From Anomaloglossus baeobatrachus (taxonomy: Eukaryota; Chordata; Amphibia; Anura; Aromobatidae): a DNA stretch of 64,000 bases. Below are positions 1-15,000 of this stretch, one piece after another. Each line of letters opens with the position of its first letter. Within the stretch, counting starts at the first letter, position 1. A program made the translations under genes and the position numbers. The stretch covers positions 1 through 64,000 of the forward strand of contig NW_027442061.1 in assembly GCF_048569485.1 (NCBI RefSeq), given 5' to 3'. Below the pieces are notes generated by a model. The model had not been told where the DNA came from. It saw only the letters and a program-made list of their open reading frames with translations, and did not search any database.

Positions 1-3000
1 GCACAGGCTTAGTGGTTATACACTGTATAGAGGCACAGGGCTTAGTGGTTACACACTGTATAGAGGCACAGGGCTTAGTGGTTATACACTGTATAGAGGC
101 ACAGGGCTTAGTGGTTACACACTGTATAGAGGCACAGGGCTTAGTGGTTACACACTGTATAGAGGCACAGGGCTTAGTGGTTACACACTGTATAGAGGCA
201 CAGGGCTTAGTGGTTATACACTGTATAGAGGCACAGGGCTTAGTGGTTATACACTGTATAGAGGCACAGGGCTTAGTGGTTACTACACTGTATAGAGGCA
301 CAGGGCTTAGTGGTTACACACTGTATAGAGGCACAGGGCTTAGTGGTTACACACTGTATAGAGGCACAGGGCTTAGTGGTTACACACTGTATAGAGGCAC
401 AGGGCTTAGTGGTTATACACTGTATAGAGGCACAGGGCTTAGTGGTTATACACTGTATAGAGGCACAGGGCTTAGTGGTTATACACTGTATAGAGGCACA
501 GGGCTTTGTGGTTACACACTGTATAGAGGCACAGGGCTTAGTGGTTACACACTGTATAGAGGCACAGGGCTTAGTGGTTATACACTGTATAGAGGCACAG
601 GGCTTAGTGGTTATACACTGTATAGAGGCACAGGGCTTAGTGGTTACACACTGTATAGAGGCACAGGGCTTAGTGGTTACACACTGTATAGAGGCACAGG
701 GCTTAGTGGTTACACACTGTATAGAGGCACAGGGCTTAGTGGTTATACACTGTATAGAGGCACAGGGCTTAGTGGTTATACACTGTATAGAGGCACAGGG
801 CTTAGTGGTTATACACTGTATAGAGGCACAGGGCTTAGTGGTTACACACTGTATAGAGGCACAGGGCTTAGTGGTTATCACACTGTATAGAGGCACAGGG
901 CTTAGTGGTTACACACTGTATAGAGGCACAGGGCTTAGTGGTTATACACTGTATAGAGGCACAGGGCTTAGTGGTTATACACTGTATAGAGGCACAGGGC
1001 TTAGTGGTTACACACTGTATAGAGGCACAGGGCTTAGTGGTTACACACTGTATAGAGGCACAGGGCTTAGTGGTTACACACTGTATAGAGGCACAGGGCT
1101 TAGTGGTTATACACTGTATAGAGGCACAGGGCTTAGTGGTTATACACTGTATAGAGGCACAGGGCTTAGTGGTTACACACTGTATAGAGGCACAGGGCTT
1201 AGTGGTTACACACTGTATAGAGGCACAGGGCTTAGTGGTTACACACTGTATAGAGGCACAGGGCTTAGTGGTTACACACTGTATAGAGGCACAGGGCTTA
1301 GTGGTTACACACTGTATAGAGGCACAGGGCTTAGTGGTTATACACTGTATAGAGGCACAGGGCTTAGTGGTTACACACTGTATAGAGGCACAGGGCTTAG
1401 TGGTTACACACTGTATAGAGGCACAGGGCTTAGTGGTTATACACTGTATAGAGCACAGGGCTTAGTGGTTACACACTGTATAGAGGCACAGGGCTTAGTG
1501 GTTATACACTGTATAGAGGCACAGGGCTTAGTGGTTACACACTGTATAGAGACACAGGGCTTAGTGGTTACACACTGTATAGAGACACAGGGCTTAGTGG
1601 TTACACACTGTATAGAGGCACAGGGCTTAGTGGTTATACACTGTATAGAGGCACAGGGCTTAGTGGTTATACACTGTATAGAGGCACAGGGCTTAGTGGT
1701 TACAGACTGTATAGAGGCACAGGGCTTAGTGGTTATACACTGTATAGAGGCACAGGGCTTAGTGGTTATACACTGTATAGAGGCACAGGGCTTAGTGGTT
1801 ATACACTGTATAGAGGCACAGGGCTTAGTGGTTACACACTGTATAGAGGCACAGGGCTTAGTGGTTACACACTGTATAGAGGCACAGGGCTTAGTGGTTA
1901 CACACTGTATAGAGACACAGGGCTTAGTGGTTACACACTGTATAGAGGCACAGGGCTTAGTGGTTACACACTGTATAGAGGCACAGGGCTTAGTGATTAT
2001 ACACTGTATAGAGGCACAGGGCTTAGTGGTTACACACTGTATAGAGGCACAGGGCTTAGTGGTTACACACTGTATAGAGGCACAGGGCTTAGTGATTATA
2101 CACTGTATAGAGACACAGGGCTTAGTGGTTACACACTGTATAGAGGCACAGGGCTTAGTGGTTATACACTGTATAGAGGCACAGGGCTTAGTGGTTACAC
2201 ACTGTATAGAGGCACAGGGCTTAGTGGTTACACACTGTATAGAGGCACAGGGCTTAGTGGTTATACACTGTATAGAGGCACGGTTACACACTGTATAGAG
2301 GCACAGGGCTTAGTGGTTATACACTGTATAGAAGGGAAGGGCACAGGGCTTAGTGGTTACACACTGTATAGAGGCACAGGGCTTAGTGGTTACACACTGT
2401 ATAGAGGCACAGAGGCTTAGTGGTTACACACTGTATAGAGGCACAGGGCTTAGTGGTTACACACTGTATAGAGGCACAGGGCTTAGTGGTTACACACTGT
2501 ATAGAGGCACAGGGCTTAGTGGTTACACACTGTATAGAGGCACAGGGCTTAGTGGTTACACACTGTATAGAGGCACAGGGCTTAGTGGTTACACACTGTA
2601 TAGAGGCACAGGGCTTAGTGGTTATACACTGTATAGGAGGCACAGGGCTTAGTGGTTACACACTGTATAGAGGCACAGGGCTTAGTGGTTACACACTGTA
2701 TAGAGGCACAGGGCTTAGTGGTTACACACTGTATAGAGGCACAGGGCTTAGTGGTTACACACTGTATAGAGGCACAGGGCTTAGTGGTTACACACTGTAT
2801 AGAGGCACAGGGCTTAGTGGTTATACACTGTATAGAGGCACAGGGCTTAGTGGTTATACACTGTATAGAGGCACAGGGCTTAGTGGTTACTACACTGTAT
2901 AGAGGCACAGGGCTTAGTGGTTACACACTGTATAGAGGCACAGGGCTTAGTGGTTATACACTGTATAGAGGCACAGGGCTTAGTGGTTATACACTGTATA

Positions 3001-6000
3001 GAGGCACAGGGCTTAGTGGTTACACACTGTATAGAGGCACAGGGCTTAGTGGTTATACACTGTATAGAGGCACAGGGCTTAGTGGTTACACACTGTATAG
3101 AGGCACAGGGCTTAGTGGTTACACACTGTATAGAGGCACAGGGCTTAGTGGTTAAACACTGTATAGAGGCACAGGGCTTAGTGGTTACACACTGTATAGA
3201 GGCACAGGGCTTAGTGGTTATACACTGTATAGAGGCACAGGGCTTAGTGGTTACACACTGTATAGAGCTACAGGGCTTAGTGGTTACACACTGTATAGAG
3301 GCACAGGGCTTAGTGGTTACACACTGTATAGAGGCACAGGGCTTAGTGGTTATACACTGTATAGAGGCACAGGGCTTAGTGGTTACACACTGTATAGAGG
3401 CACAGGGCTTAGTGGTTACACACTGTATAGAGGCACAGGGCTTAGTGGTTACACACTGTATAGAGGCACAGGGCTTAGTGGTTACACACTGTATAGAGGC
3501 ACAGGGCTTAGTGGTTACACACTGTATAGAGGCACAGGGCTTAGTGGTTATACACTGTATAGAGGCACAGGGCTTAGTGGTTACACACTGTATAGAGGCA
3601 CAGGGCTTAGTGGTTACACACTGTATAGAGGCACAGGGCTTAGTGGTTACACACTGTATAGAGGCACAGGGCTTAGTGGTTACACACTGTATAGAGGCAC
3701 AGGGGCTTAGTGGTTATACACTGTATAGAGGCACGGGGCTTAGTGGTTATACACTGTATAGAGGCACAGGGCTTAGTGGTTATACACTGTATAGAGGCAC
3801 AGGGCTTAGTGGTTACACACTGTATAGAGGCACAGGGGCTTAGTGGTTACACACTGTATAGAGGCACGGGGCTTAGTGGTTATACACTGTATAGAGGCAC
3901 GGGGCTTAGTGGTTATACACTGTATAGAGGCACGGGGCTTAGTGGTTATACACTGTATAGAGGCACAGGGCTTAGTGGTTATACACTGTATAGAGGCACA
4001 GGGCTTAGTGGTTATACACTGTATAGAGGCACAGGGCTTAGTGGTTATACACTGTATAGAGGCACAGGGCTTAGTGGTTATACACTGTATAGAGGCACAG
4101 GGCTTAGTGGTTATACACTGTATAGAGGCACAGGGCTTAGTGGTTACACACTGTATAGAGGCACAGGGCTTAGTGGTTACACACTGTATAGAGGCACAGG
4201 GCTTAGTGGTTACACACTGTATAGAGGCACAGGGCTTAGTGGTTACACACTGTATAGAGGCACAGGGCTTAGTGGTTACACACTGTATAGAGGCACAGAG
4301 CTTAGTGGTTACACACTGTATAGAGGCACAGGGCTTAGTGGTTATACACTGTATAGAGGCACAGGGCTTAGTGGTTACACACTGTATAGAGGCACAGGGC
4401 TTAGTGGTTACACACTGTATAGAGGCACAGGGCTTAGTGGTTACACACTGTATAGAGGCACAGGGCTTAGTGGTTATACACTGTATAGAGGCACAGGGCT
4501 TAGTGGTTACACACTGTATAGAGGCACAGGGCTTAGTGGTTATACACTGTATAGAGGCAGGGCTTAGTGGTTATACACTGTATAGAGGCACAGGGCTTAG
4601 TGGTTACACACTGTATAGAGGCACAGGGCTTAGTGTTTACACACTGTATAGAGGCACAGAGCTTAGTGGTTACACACTGTATAGAGGCACAGGGCTTAGT
4701 GGTTACACACTGTATAGAGGCACAGGGCTTAGTGGTTACACACTGTATAGAGGCACAGGGCTTAGTGGTTACACACTGTATAGAGGCACAGGGCTTAGTG
4801 GTTATACACTGTATAGAGGCAGGGCTTAGTGGTTATACACTGTATAGAGGCACAGGGCTTAGTGGTTACACACTGTATAGAGGCACAGGGCTTAGTGGTT
4901 ACACACTGTATAGAGGCACAGGGCTTAGTGGTTATACACTGTATAGAGGCACAGGGCTTAGTGGTTACACACTGTATGGAGGCACAGGGCTTAGTGGTTA
5001 CACACTGTATAGAGGCACAGGGCTTAGTGGTTACACACTGTATAGAGACACAGGGCTTAGTGGTTACACACTGTATAGAGGCACAGGGCTTAGTGGTTAT
5101 ACACTGTATAGAGGCACAGGGCTTAGTGGTTCTACACTGTATAGAGGCACAGGGCTTAGTGGTTACACACTGTATAGAGGCACAGGGCTTAGTGGTTACA
5201 CACTGTATAGAGGCACAGGGCTTAGTGGTTACACACTGTATAGAGGCACAGGGCTTAGTGGTTATACACTGTATAGAGGCACAGGGCTTAGTGGTTACAC
5301 ACTGTATAGAGGCACAGAGCTTAGTGGTTACACACTGTATAGAGGCACAGGGCTTAGTGGTTACACACTGTATAGAGGCACAGGGCTTAGTGGTTACACA
5401 CTGTATAGAGGCACAGGGCTTAGTGGTTACACACTGTATAGAGGCACAGGGCTTAGTGGTTACACACTGTATAGAGGCACAGGGCTTAGTGGTTACACAC
5501 TGTATAGAGGCACAGGGCTTAGTGGTTATACACTGTATAGAGACACAGGGCTTAGTGGTTACACACTGTATAGAGGCACAGGGCTTAGTGGTTATACACT
5601 GTATAGAGGCACAGGGCTTAGTGGTTACACACTGTATAGGGGCACAGGGCTTAGTGGTTATACACTGTATAGAGGCACAGGGCTTAGTGGTTACACACTG
5701 TATAGAGGCACAGGGCTTAGTGGTTACACACTGTATAGAGGCACAGGGCTTAGTGGTTACACACTGTATAGAGGCACATGGCTTAGTGATTACACACTGT
5801 ATAGAGGCACAGGGCTTAGTGGTTACACACTGTATAGAGGCACAGGGCTTAGTGATTACACACTGTATAGAGGCACAGGGCTTAGTGGTTACACACTGTA
5901 TAGAGGCACAGGGCTTAGTGGTTACACACTGTATAGAGGCACAGGGCTTAGTGGTTATACACTGTATAGAGGCACAGGGCTTAGTGGTTACACACTGTAT

Positions 6001-9000
6001 AGGGGCACAGGGCTTAGTGGTTATACACTGTATAGAGGCACAGGGCTTAGTGGTTACACACTGTATAGAGGCACAGGGCTTAGTGGTTATACACTGTATA
6101 GAGGCACAGAGCTTAGTGGTTACACACTGTATAGAGACACAGGGCTTAGTGGTTACACACTGTATAGAGACACAGGGCTTAGTGGTTACACACTGTATAG
6201 AGGCACAGGGCTTAGTGGTTATACACTGTATAGAGGCACAGGGCTTAGTGGTTACACACTGTATAGGGGCACAGGGCTTAGTGGTTATACACTGTATAGA
6301 GGCACAGGGCTTAGTGGTTACACACTGTATAGAGGCACAGGGCTTAGTGGTTATACACTGTATAGAGGCACAGAGCTTAGTGGTTACACACTGTATAGAG
6401 GCACAGGGCTTAGTGGTTACACACTGTATAGAGACACAGGGCTTAGTGGTTACACACTGTATAGAGACACAGGGCTTAGTGGTTACACACTGTATAGAGG
6501 CACAGGGCTTAGTGGTTATACACTGTATAGAGGCACAGGGCTTAGTGGTTATACACTGTATAGAGGCACAGGGCTTAGTGGTTATACACTGTATAGAGAC
6601 ACAGGGCTTAGTGGTTATACACTGTATAGAGGCACAGGGCTTAGCGGTTATACACTGTATAGAGGCACAGGGCTTAGCGGTTACACACTGTATAGAGGCA
6701 CAGGGCTTAGTGGTTACACACTGTATAGAGACACAGGGCTTAGTGGTTACACACTGTATAGAGGCACAGGGCTTAGTGGTTACACACTGTATAGAGGCAC
6801 AGGGCTTAGTGGTTATACACTGTATAGAGGCACAGGGCTTAGTGGTTATACACTGTATAGAGACACAGGGCTTAGTGGTTATACACTGTATAGAGGCACA
6901 GGGCTTAGCGGTTATACACTGTATAGAGGCACAGGGCTTAGCGGTTATACACTGTATAGAGGCACAGGGCTTAGCGGTTACACACTGTATAGAGGCACAG
7001 GGCTTAGCGGTTATACACTGTATAGAGGCACAGGGCTTAGTGGTTATACACTGTATAGAGGCACAGGGCTTAGTGGTTATACACTGTATAGAGGCACAGG
7101 GCTTAGTGGTTACACACTGTATAGAGGCACAGGGCTTAGTGGTTATACACTGTATAGAGGCACAGGCTTAGTGGTTATACACTGTATAGAGGCACAGGGC
7201 TTAGTGGTTACACACTGTATAGAGGCACAGGGCTTAGTGGTTATACACTGTATAGAGGCACAGGGCTTAGTGGTTACACACTGTATAGAGGCACAGGGCT
7301 TAGTGGTTACACACTGTATAGAGGCACAGGGCTTAGTGGTTACACACTGTATAGAGGCACAGGGCTTAGTGGTTATACACTGTATAGAGGCAGGGCTTAG
7401 TGGTTACACACTGTATAGAGACACAGGGCTTAGTGGTTATACACTGTATAGAGGCAGGGCTTAGTGGTTACACACTGTATAGAGGCACAGGGCTTAGTGG
7501 TTACACACTGTATAGAGGCACAGGGCTTAGTGGTTATACACTGTATAGAGGCACAGGGCTTAGTGGTTATACACTGTATATAGGCACAGGGCTTAGTGGT
7601 TATACACTGTATAGGGGCACAGGGCTTAGTGGTTATACACTGTATAGAGGCACAGAGCTTAGTGGTTACACACTGTATAGAGGCACAGGGCTTAGTGGTT
7701 ACACACTGTATAGAGGCACAGGGCTTAGTGGTTACACACTGTATAGAGGCACAGGGCTTAGTGGTTACACACTGTATAGAGGCACAGGGCTTAGTGGTTA
7801 TACACTGTATAGAGGCAGGGCTTAGTGGTTATACACTGTATAGAGGCACAGGGCATAGTGGTTACACACTGTATAGAGGCACAGGGCTTAGTGGTTATAC
7901 ACTGTATAGAGGCACAGGGCTTAGTGGTTACACACTGTATAGAGGCACAGGGCTTAGTGGTTACACACTGTATAGAGGCACAGGGCTTAGTGGTTACACA
8001 CTGTATAGAGGCACAGGGCTTAGTGGTTATACACTGTATAGAGGCACAGGGCTTAGTGGTTATACACTGTATAGAGGCACAGGGCTTAGTGGTTACACAC
8101 TGTATAGAGGGCACAGGGCTTAGTGGTTACACACTGTATAGAGGCACAGGGCTTAGTGGTTACACACTGTATAGAGGCACAGGGCTTAGTGGTTACACAC
8201 TGTATAGAGGCACAGGGCTTAGTGGTTATACACTGTATAGAGGCACAGGGCTTAGTGGTTACACACTGTATAGAGGCACAGGGCTTAGTGATTATACACT
8301 GTATAGAGGCACAGGGCTTAGTGGTTACACACTGTATATAGGCACAGGGCTTAGTGGTTATACACTGTATAGAGGCACAGGGCTTAGTGGTTACACACTG
8401 TATAGAGGCACAGGGCTTAGTGGTTACACACTGTATAGAGGCACAGGGCTTAGTGGTTATACACTGTATAGAGGCACAGGGCTTAGTGGTTACACACTGT
8501 ATATAGGCACAGGGCTTAGTGGTTATACACTGTATAGAGGCACAGGGCTTAGTGGTTACACACTGTATAGAGGCACAGGGCTTAGTGGTTATACACTGTA
8601 TAGAGGCACAGGGCTTAGTGGTTACACACTGTATAGAGGCACAGGGCTTAGTGATTATACACTGTATAGAGGCACAGGGCTTAGTGGTTACACACTGTAT
8701 ATAGGCACAGGGCTTAGTGGTTATACACTGTATAGAGGCACAGGGCTTAGTGGTTACACACTGTATAGAGGCACAGGGCTTAGTGGTTACACACTGTATA
8801 GAGGCACAGGGCTTAGTGGTTATACACTGTATAGAGGCACAGGGCTTAGTGGTTACACACTGTATATAGGCACAGGGCTTAGTGGTTATACACTGTATAG
8901 AGGCACAGGGCTTAGTGGTTACACACTGTATAGAGGCACAGGGCTTAGTGGTTACACACTGTATAGAGGCACAGGGCTTAGTGGTTACACACTGTATAGA

Positions 9001-12000
9001 GGCACAGGGCTTAGTGGTTACACACTGTATAGAGGCACAGAGCTTAGTGGTTACACACTGTATAGAGGCACAGGGCTTAGTGGTTACACACTGTATAGGG
9101 GCACAGGGCTTAGTGGTTACACACTGTATAGAGGCACAGGGCTTAGTGATTACACACTGTATAGAGGCACAGGGCTTAGTGGTTACACACTGTATAGGGG
9201 CACATGGCTTAGTGGTTACACACTGTATAGAGACACAGGGCTTAGTGGTTACACACTGTATAGAGGCACAGGGCTTAGTGGTTACACACTGTATAGAGGC
9301 ACAGGGCTTAGTGGTTATACACTGTATAGAGGCACAGGGCTTAGTGGTTACACACTGTATAGAGGCACAGGGCTTAGTGGTTACACACTGTATAGGGGCA
9401 CAGGGATTAGTGGTTACACACTGTATAGAGGCACAGGGCTTAGTGGTTATACACTGTATAGAGGCACAGGGCTTAGTGGTTATAAACTGTATAGAGGCAC
9501 AGGGCTTAGTGGTTATACACTGTATAGAGGCACAGGGCTTAGTGGTTATACACTGTATAGAGGCACAGGGCTTAGTGGTTACACACTGTATAGAGGCACA
9601 GGGCTTAGTGGTTATACACTGTATAGAGGCACAGGGCTTAGTGGTTACACACTGTATAGAGGCACAGGGCTTAGTGGTTACACACTGTATAGAGGCACAG
9701 GGCTTAGTGGTTACACACTGTATAGAGGCACAGGGCTTAGTGGTTACACACTGTATAGAGGCACAGGGCTTAGTGGTTACACACTGTATAGAGGCACAGG
9801 GCTTAGTGGTTACACACTGTATAGAGGCACAGGGCTTGGTGGTTATACACTGTATAGAGGCACAGGGCTTAGTGGTTATACACTGTATAGAGGCACAGGG
9901 CTTAGTGGTTACACACTGTATAGAGGCACAGGGCTTAGTGGTTATACACTGTATAGAGGCACAGAGCTTAGTGGTTACACACTGTATAGAGGCACAGGGC
10001 GTAGTGGTTACACACTGTATAGAGGCACAGGGCTTAGTGGTTACACACTGTATAGAGGCACAGGGCTTAGTGGTTACACACTGTATAGAGGCACTGGGCT
10101 TAGTGGTTACACACTGTATAGGGGCACAGGGCTTAGTGGTTACACACTGTATAGAGGCACAGGGCTTAGTGGTTACACACTGTATAGGGGCACAGGGCTT
10201 AGTGGTTACACACTGTATAGAGGCACAGGGCTTAGTGGTTACACACTGTATAGGGGCACAGGGCTTAGTGGTTATACACTGTATAGAGGCACAGAGCTTA
10301 GTGGTTACACACTGTATAGAGGCACAGGGCTTAGTGGTTACACACTGTATAGAGGCACAGGGCTTAGTGGTTACACACTGTATAGAGGCACAGGGCTTAG
10401 TGGTTACACACTGTATAGAGGCACTGGGCTTAGTGGTTACACACTGTATAGGGGCACAGGGCTTAGTGGTTACACACTGTATAGAGGCACAGGGCTTAGT
10501 GGTTATACACTGTATAGAGGCACAGGGCTTAGTGGTTACACACTGTATAGAGGCACAGGGCTTAGTGGTTATACACTGTATAGGGGCACAGGGCTTAGTG
10601 GTTACACACTGTATAGAGGCACAGGGCTTAGTGGTTACACACTGTATAGAGGCACAGGGCTTAGTGGTTATACACTGTATAGAGGCACAGGGCTTAGTGG
10701 TTACACACTGTATAGAGGCACAGGGGCTTAGTGGTTATACACTGTATAGGGGCACAGGGCTTAGTGGTTACACACTGTATAGAGGCACAGGGCTTAGTGG
10801 TTATACACTGTATAGGGGCACAGGGCTTAGCGGTTATACATTGTATAGAGGCACTGGGCTTAGTGGTTACACACTGTATAGGGGCACAGGGCTTAGTGGT
10901 TACACACTGTATAGAGGCACAGGGCTTAGTGGTTACACACTGTATAGAGGCACAGGGCTTAGTGGTTACACACTGTATAGAGGCACAGGGCTTAGTGGTT
11001 ACACACTGTATAGAGGCACAGGGCTTAGTGGTTATACACTGTATAGAGGCACAGGGCTTAGTGGTTACACACTGTATAGAGGCACAGGGCTTATGGTTAT
11101 ACACTGTATAGAGGCACAGGGCTTAGTGGTTACACACTGTATAGAGGCACAGGGCTTAGTGGTTATACACTGTATAGGGGCACAGGGCTTAGTGGTTACA
11201 CACTGTATAGAGGCACAGGGCTTAGTGGTTACACACTGTATAGAGGCACAGGGCTTAGTGGTTATACACTGTATAGAGGCACAGGGCTTAGTGGTTACAC
11301 ACTGTATAGAGGCACAGGGCTTAGTGGTTATACACTGTATAGAGGCACAGGGCTTAGTGGTTACACACTGTATAGAGGCACAGGGCTTAGTGGTTATACA
11401 CTGTATAGAGGCACAGGGCTTAGTGGTTACACACTGTATAGAGGCACAGGGCTTAGTGGTTACACACTGTATAGAGGCACAGGGCTTAGTGCTTATACAC
11501 TGTATAGAGGCACAGGGCTTAGTGGTTATACACTGTATAGAGGCACAGGGCTTAGTGGTTATACACTGTATAGAGGCACAGGGCTTAGTGGTTACACACT
11601 GTATAGAGGCACAGGGCTTAGTGGTTACACACTGTATAGAGGCACAGGGCTTAGTGGTTACACACTGTATAGAGGCACAGGGCTTAGTGGTTATACACTG
11701 TATAGAGGCACAGGGCTTAGTGGGTACACACTGTATAGAGGCACAGGGCTTAGTGGTTACACACTGTATAGAGGCACAGGGCTTAGTGGTTACACACTGT
11801 ATAGAGGCACAGGGCTTAGTGGTTACACACTGTATAGGGGCACAAGGCTTAGTGGTTACACACTGTATAGGCACAGGGCTTAGTGGTTACACACTGTATA
11901 GAGGCACAGGGCTTAGTGGTTACACACTGTATAGAGGCACAGGGCTTAGTGGTTACACACTGTATAGAGGCACAGAGCTTAGTGGTTACACACTGTATAG

Positions 12001-15000
12001 AGGCACAGGGCTTAGTGGTTACACACTGTATAGAGGCACAGGGCTTAGTGGTTACACACTGTATAGAGGCACAGGGCTTAGTGGTTATACACTGTATAGG
12101 GGCACAGGGCTTAGTGGTTACACACTGTATAGAGACACATGGCTTAGTGGTTACACACTGTATAGAGGTACAGGGCTTAGTGGTTATACACTGTATAGAG
12201 GCACAGGGCTTAGTGGTTACACACTGTATAGAGGCACAGGGCTTAGTGGTTATACACTGTATAGAGGCACAGGGCTTAGTGGTTACACACTGTATAGAGG
12301 CACAGGGCTTAGTGGTTACACACTGTATAGAGGCACAGGGCTTAGTGGTTACACACTGTATAGAGGCACAGGGCTTAGTGGTTATACACTGTATAGAGGC
12401 ACAGGGCTTAGTGGTTACACACTGTATAGAGGCACAGGGCTTAGTGGTTACACACTGTATAGAGGCACAGGGCTTAGTGGTTACACACTGTATAGAGGCA
12501 CAGGGCTTAGTGGTTACACACTGTATAGAGGCACAGGGCTTAGTGGTTATACACTGTATAGAGGCACAGGGCTTAGTGGTTACACACTGTATAGAGGCAC
12601 AGGGCTTAGTGGTTATACACTGTATAGAGGCAGGGCTTAGTGGTTATACACTGTATAGAGGCACAGGGCTTAGTGGTTTACACACTGTATAGAGGCACAG
12701 AGCTTAGTGGTTACACACTGTATAGAGGCACAGGGCTTAGTGGTTACACACTGTATAGAGGCACAGGGCTTAGTGGTTACACACTGTATAGAGGCACAGG
12801 GCTTAGTGGTTACACACTGTATAGAGGCACAGGGCTTAGTGGTTATACACTGTATAGAGGCAAGGGCTTAGTGGTTATACACTGTATAGAGGCACAGGGC
12901 TTAGTGGTTACACACTGTATAGAGGCACAGGGCTTAGTGGTTACACACTGTATAGAGGCACAGGGCTTAGTGGTTATACACTGTATAGAGGCACAGGGCT
13001 TAGTGGTTACACACTGTATGGAGGCACAGGGCTTAGTGGTTACACACTGTATAGAGGCACAGGGCTTAGTGGTTACACACTGTATAGAGACACAGGGCTT
13101 AGTGGTTACACACTGTATAGAGGCACAGGGCTTAGTGGTTATACACTGTATAGAGGCACAGGGCTTAGTGGTTCTACACTGTATAGAGGCACAGGGCTTA
13201 GTGGTTACACACTGTATAGAGGCACAGGGCTTAGTGGTTACACACTGTATAGAGGCACAGGGCTTAGTGGTTACACACTGTATAGAGGCACAGGGCTTAG
13301 TGGTTACACACTGTATAGAGGCACAGAGCTTAGTGGTTACACACTGTATAGAGGCACAGGGCTTAGTGATTACACACTGTATAGAGGCACAGGGCTTAGT
13401 GGTTACACACTGTATAGAGGCACAGGGCTTAGTGGTTACACACTGTATAGAGGCACAGGGCTTAGTGATTATACACTGTATAGAGGCACAGGGCTTAGTG
13501 GTTACACACTGTATAGAGGCACAGGGCTTAGTGGTTACACACTGTATAGAGGCACAGGGCTTAGTGGTTATACACTGTATAGAGACACAGGGCTTAGTGG
13601 TTACACACTGTATAGAGGCACAGGGCTTAGTGGTTATACACTGTATAGAGGCACAGAGCTTAGTGGTTACACACTGTATAGGGGCACAGGGCTTAGTGGT
13701 TATACACTGTATAGAGACACAGGGCTTAGTGGTTACACACTGTATAGAGGCACAGGGCTTAGTGGTTACACACTGTATAGAGGCACAGGGCTTAGTGGTT
13801 ACACACTGTATAGAGGCACAGGGCTTAGTGATTACACACTGTATAGAGGCACAGGGCTTAGTGGTTACACACTGTATAGAGGCACAGGGCTTAGTGATTA
13901 CACACTGTATAGAGGCACAGGGCTTAGTGGTTACACACTGTATAGAGGCACAGGGCTTAGTGGTTACACACTGTATAGAGGCACAGGGCTTAGTGGTTAC
14001 ACACTGTATAGAGACACAGGGCTTAGTGGTTACACACTGTATAGAGACACAGGGCTTAGTGGTTACACACTGTATAGAGGCACAGGGCTTAGTGGTTACA
14101 CACTGTATAGAGACACAGGGCTTAGTGGTTACACACTGTATAGAGACACAGGGCTTAGTGGTTATACACTGTATAGAGGCACAGGGCTTAGTGGTTATAC
14201 ACTGTATAGAGGCACAGGGCTTAGTGGTTACACACTGTATAGGGGCACAGGGCTTAGTGGTTATACACTGTATAGAGGCACAGGGCTTAGTGGTTACACA
14301 CTGTATAGAGGCACAGGGCTTAGTGGTTATACACTGTATAGAGGCACAGAGCTTAGTGGTTACACACTGTATAGAGGCACAGGGCTTAGTGGTTACACAC
14401 TGTATAGAGACACAGGGCTTAGTGGTTACACACTGTATAGAGACACAGGGCTTAGTGGTTACACACTGTATAGAGGCACAGGGCTTAGTGGTTATACACT
14501 GTATAGAGGCACAGGGCTTAGTGGTTATACACTGTATAGAGGCACAGGGCTTAGTGGTTATACACTGTATAGAGACACAGGGCTTAGTGGTTATACACTG
14601 TATAGAGGCACAGGGCTTAGCGGTTATACACTGTATAGAGGCACAGGGCTTAGCGGTTACACACTGTATAGAGGCACAGGGCTTAGTGGTTACACACTGT
14701 ATAGAGACACAGGGCTTAGTGGTTACACACTGTATAGAGGCACAGGGCTTAGTGGTTACACACTGTATAGAGGCACAGGGCTTAGTGGTTATACACTGTA
14801 TAGAGGCACAGGGCTTAGTGGTTACACACTGTATAGAGACACAGGGCTTAGTGGTTACACACTGTATAGAGGCACAGGGCTTAGTGGTTATACACTGTAT
14901 AGAGGCACAGGGCTTAGTGGTTATACACTGTATAGAGGCACAGGGCTTAGTGGTTATACACTGTATAGAGACACAGGGCTTAGTGGTTATACACTGTATA

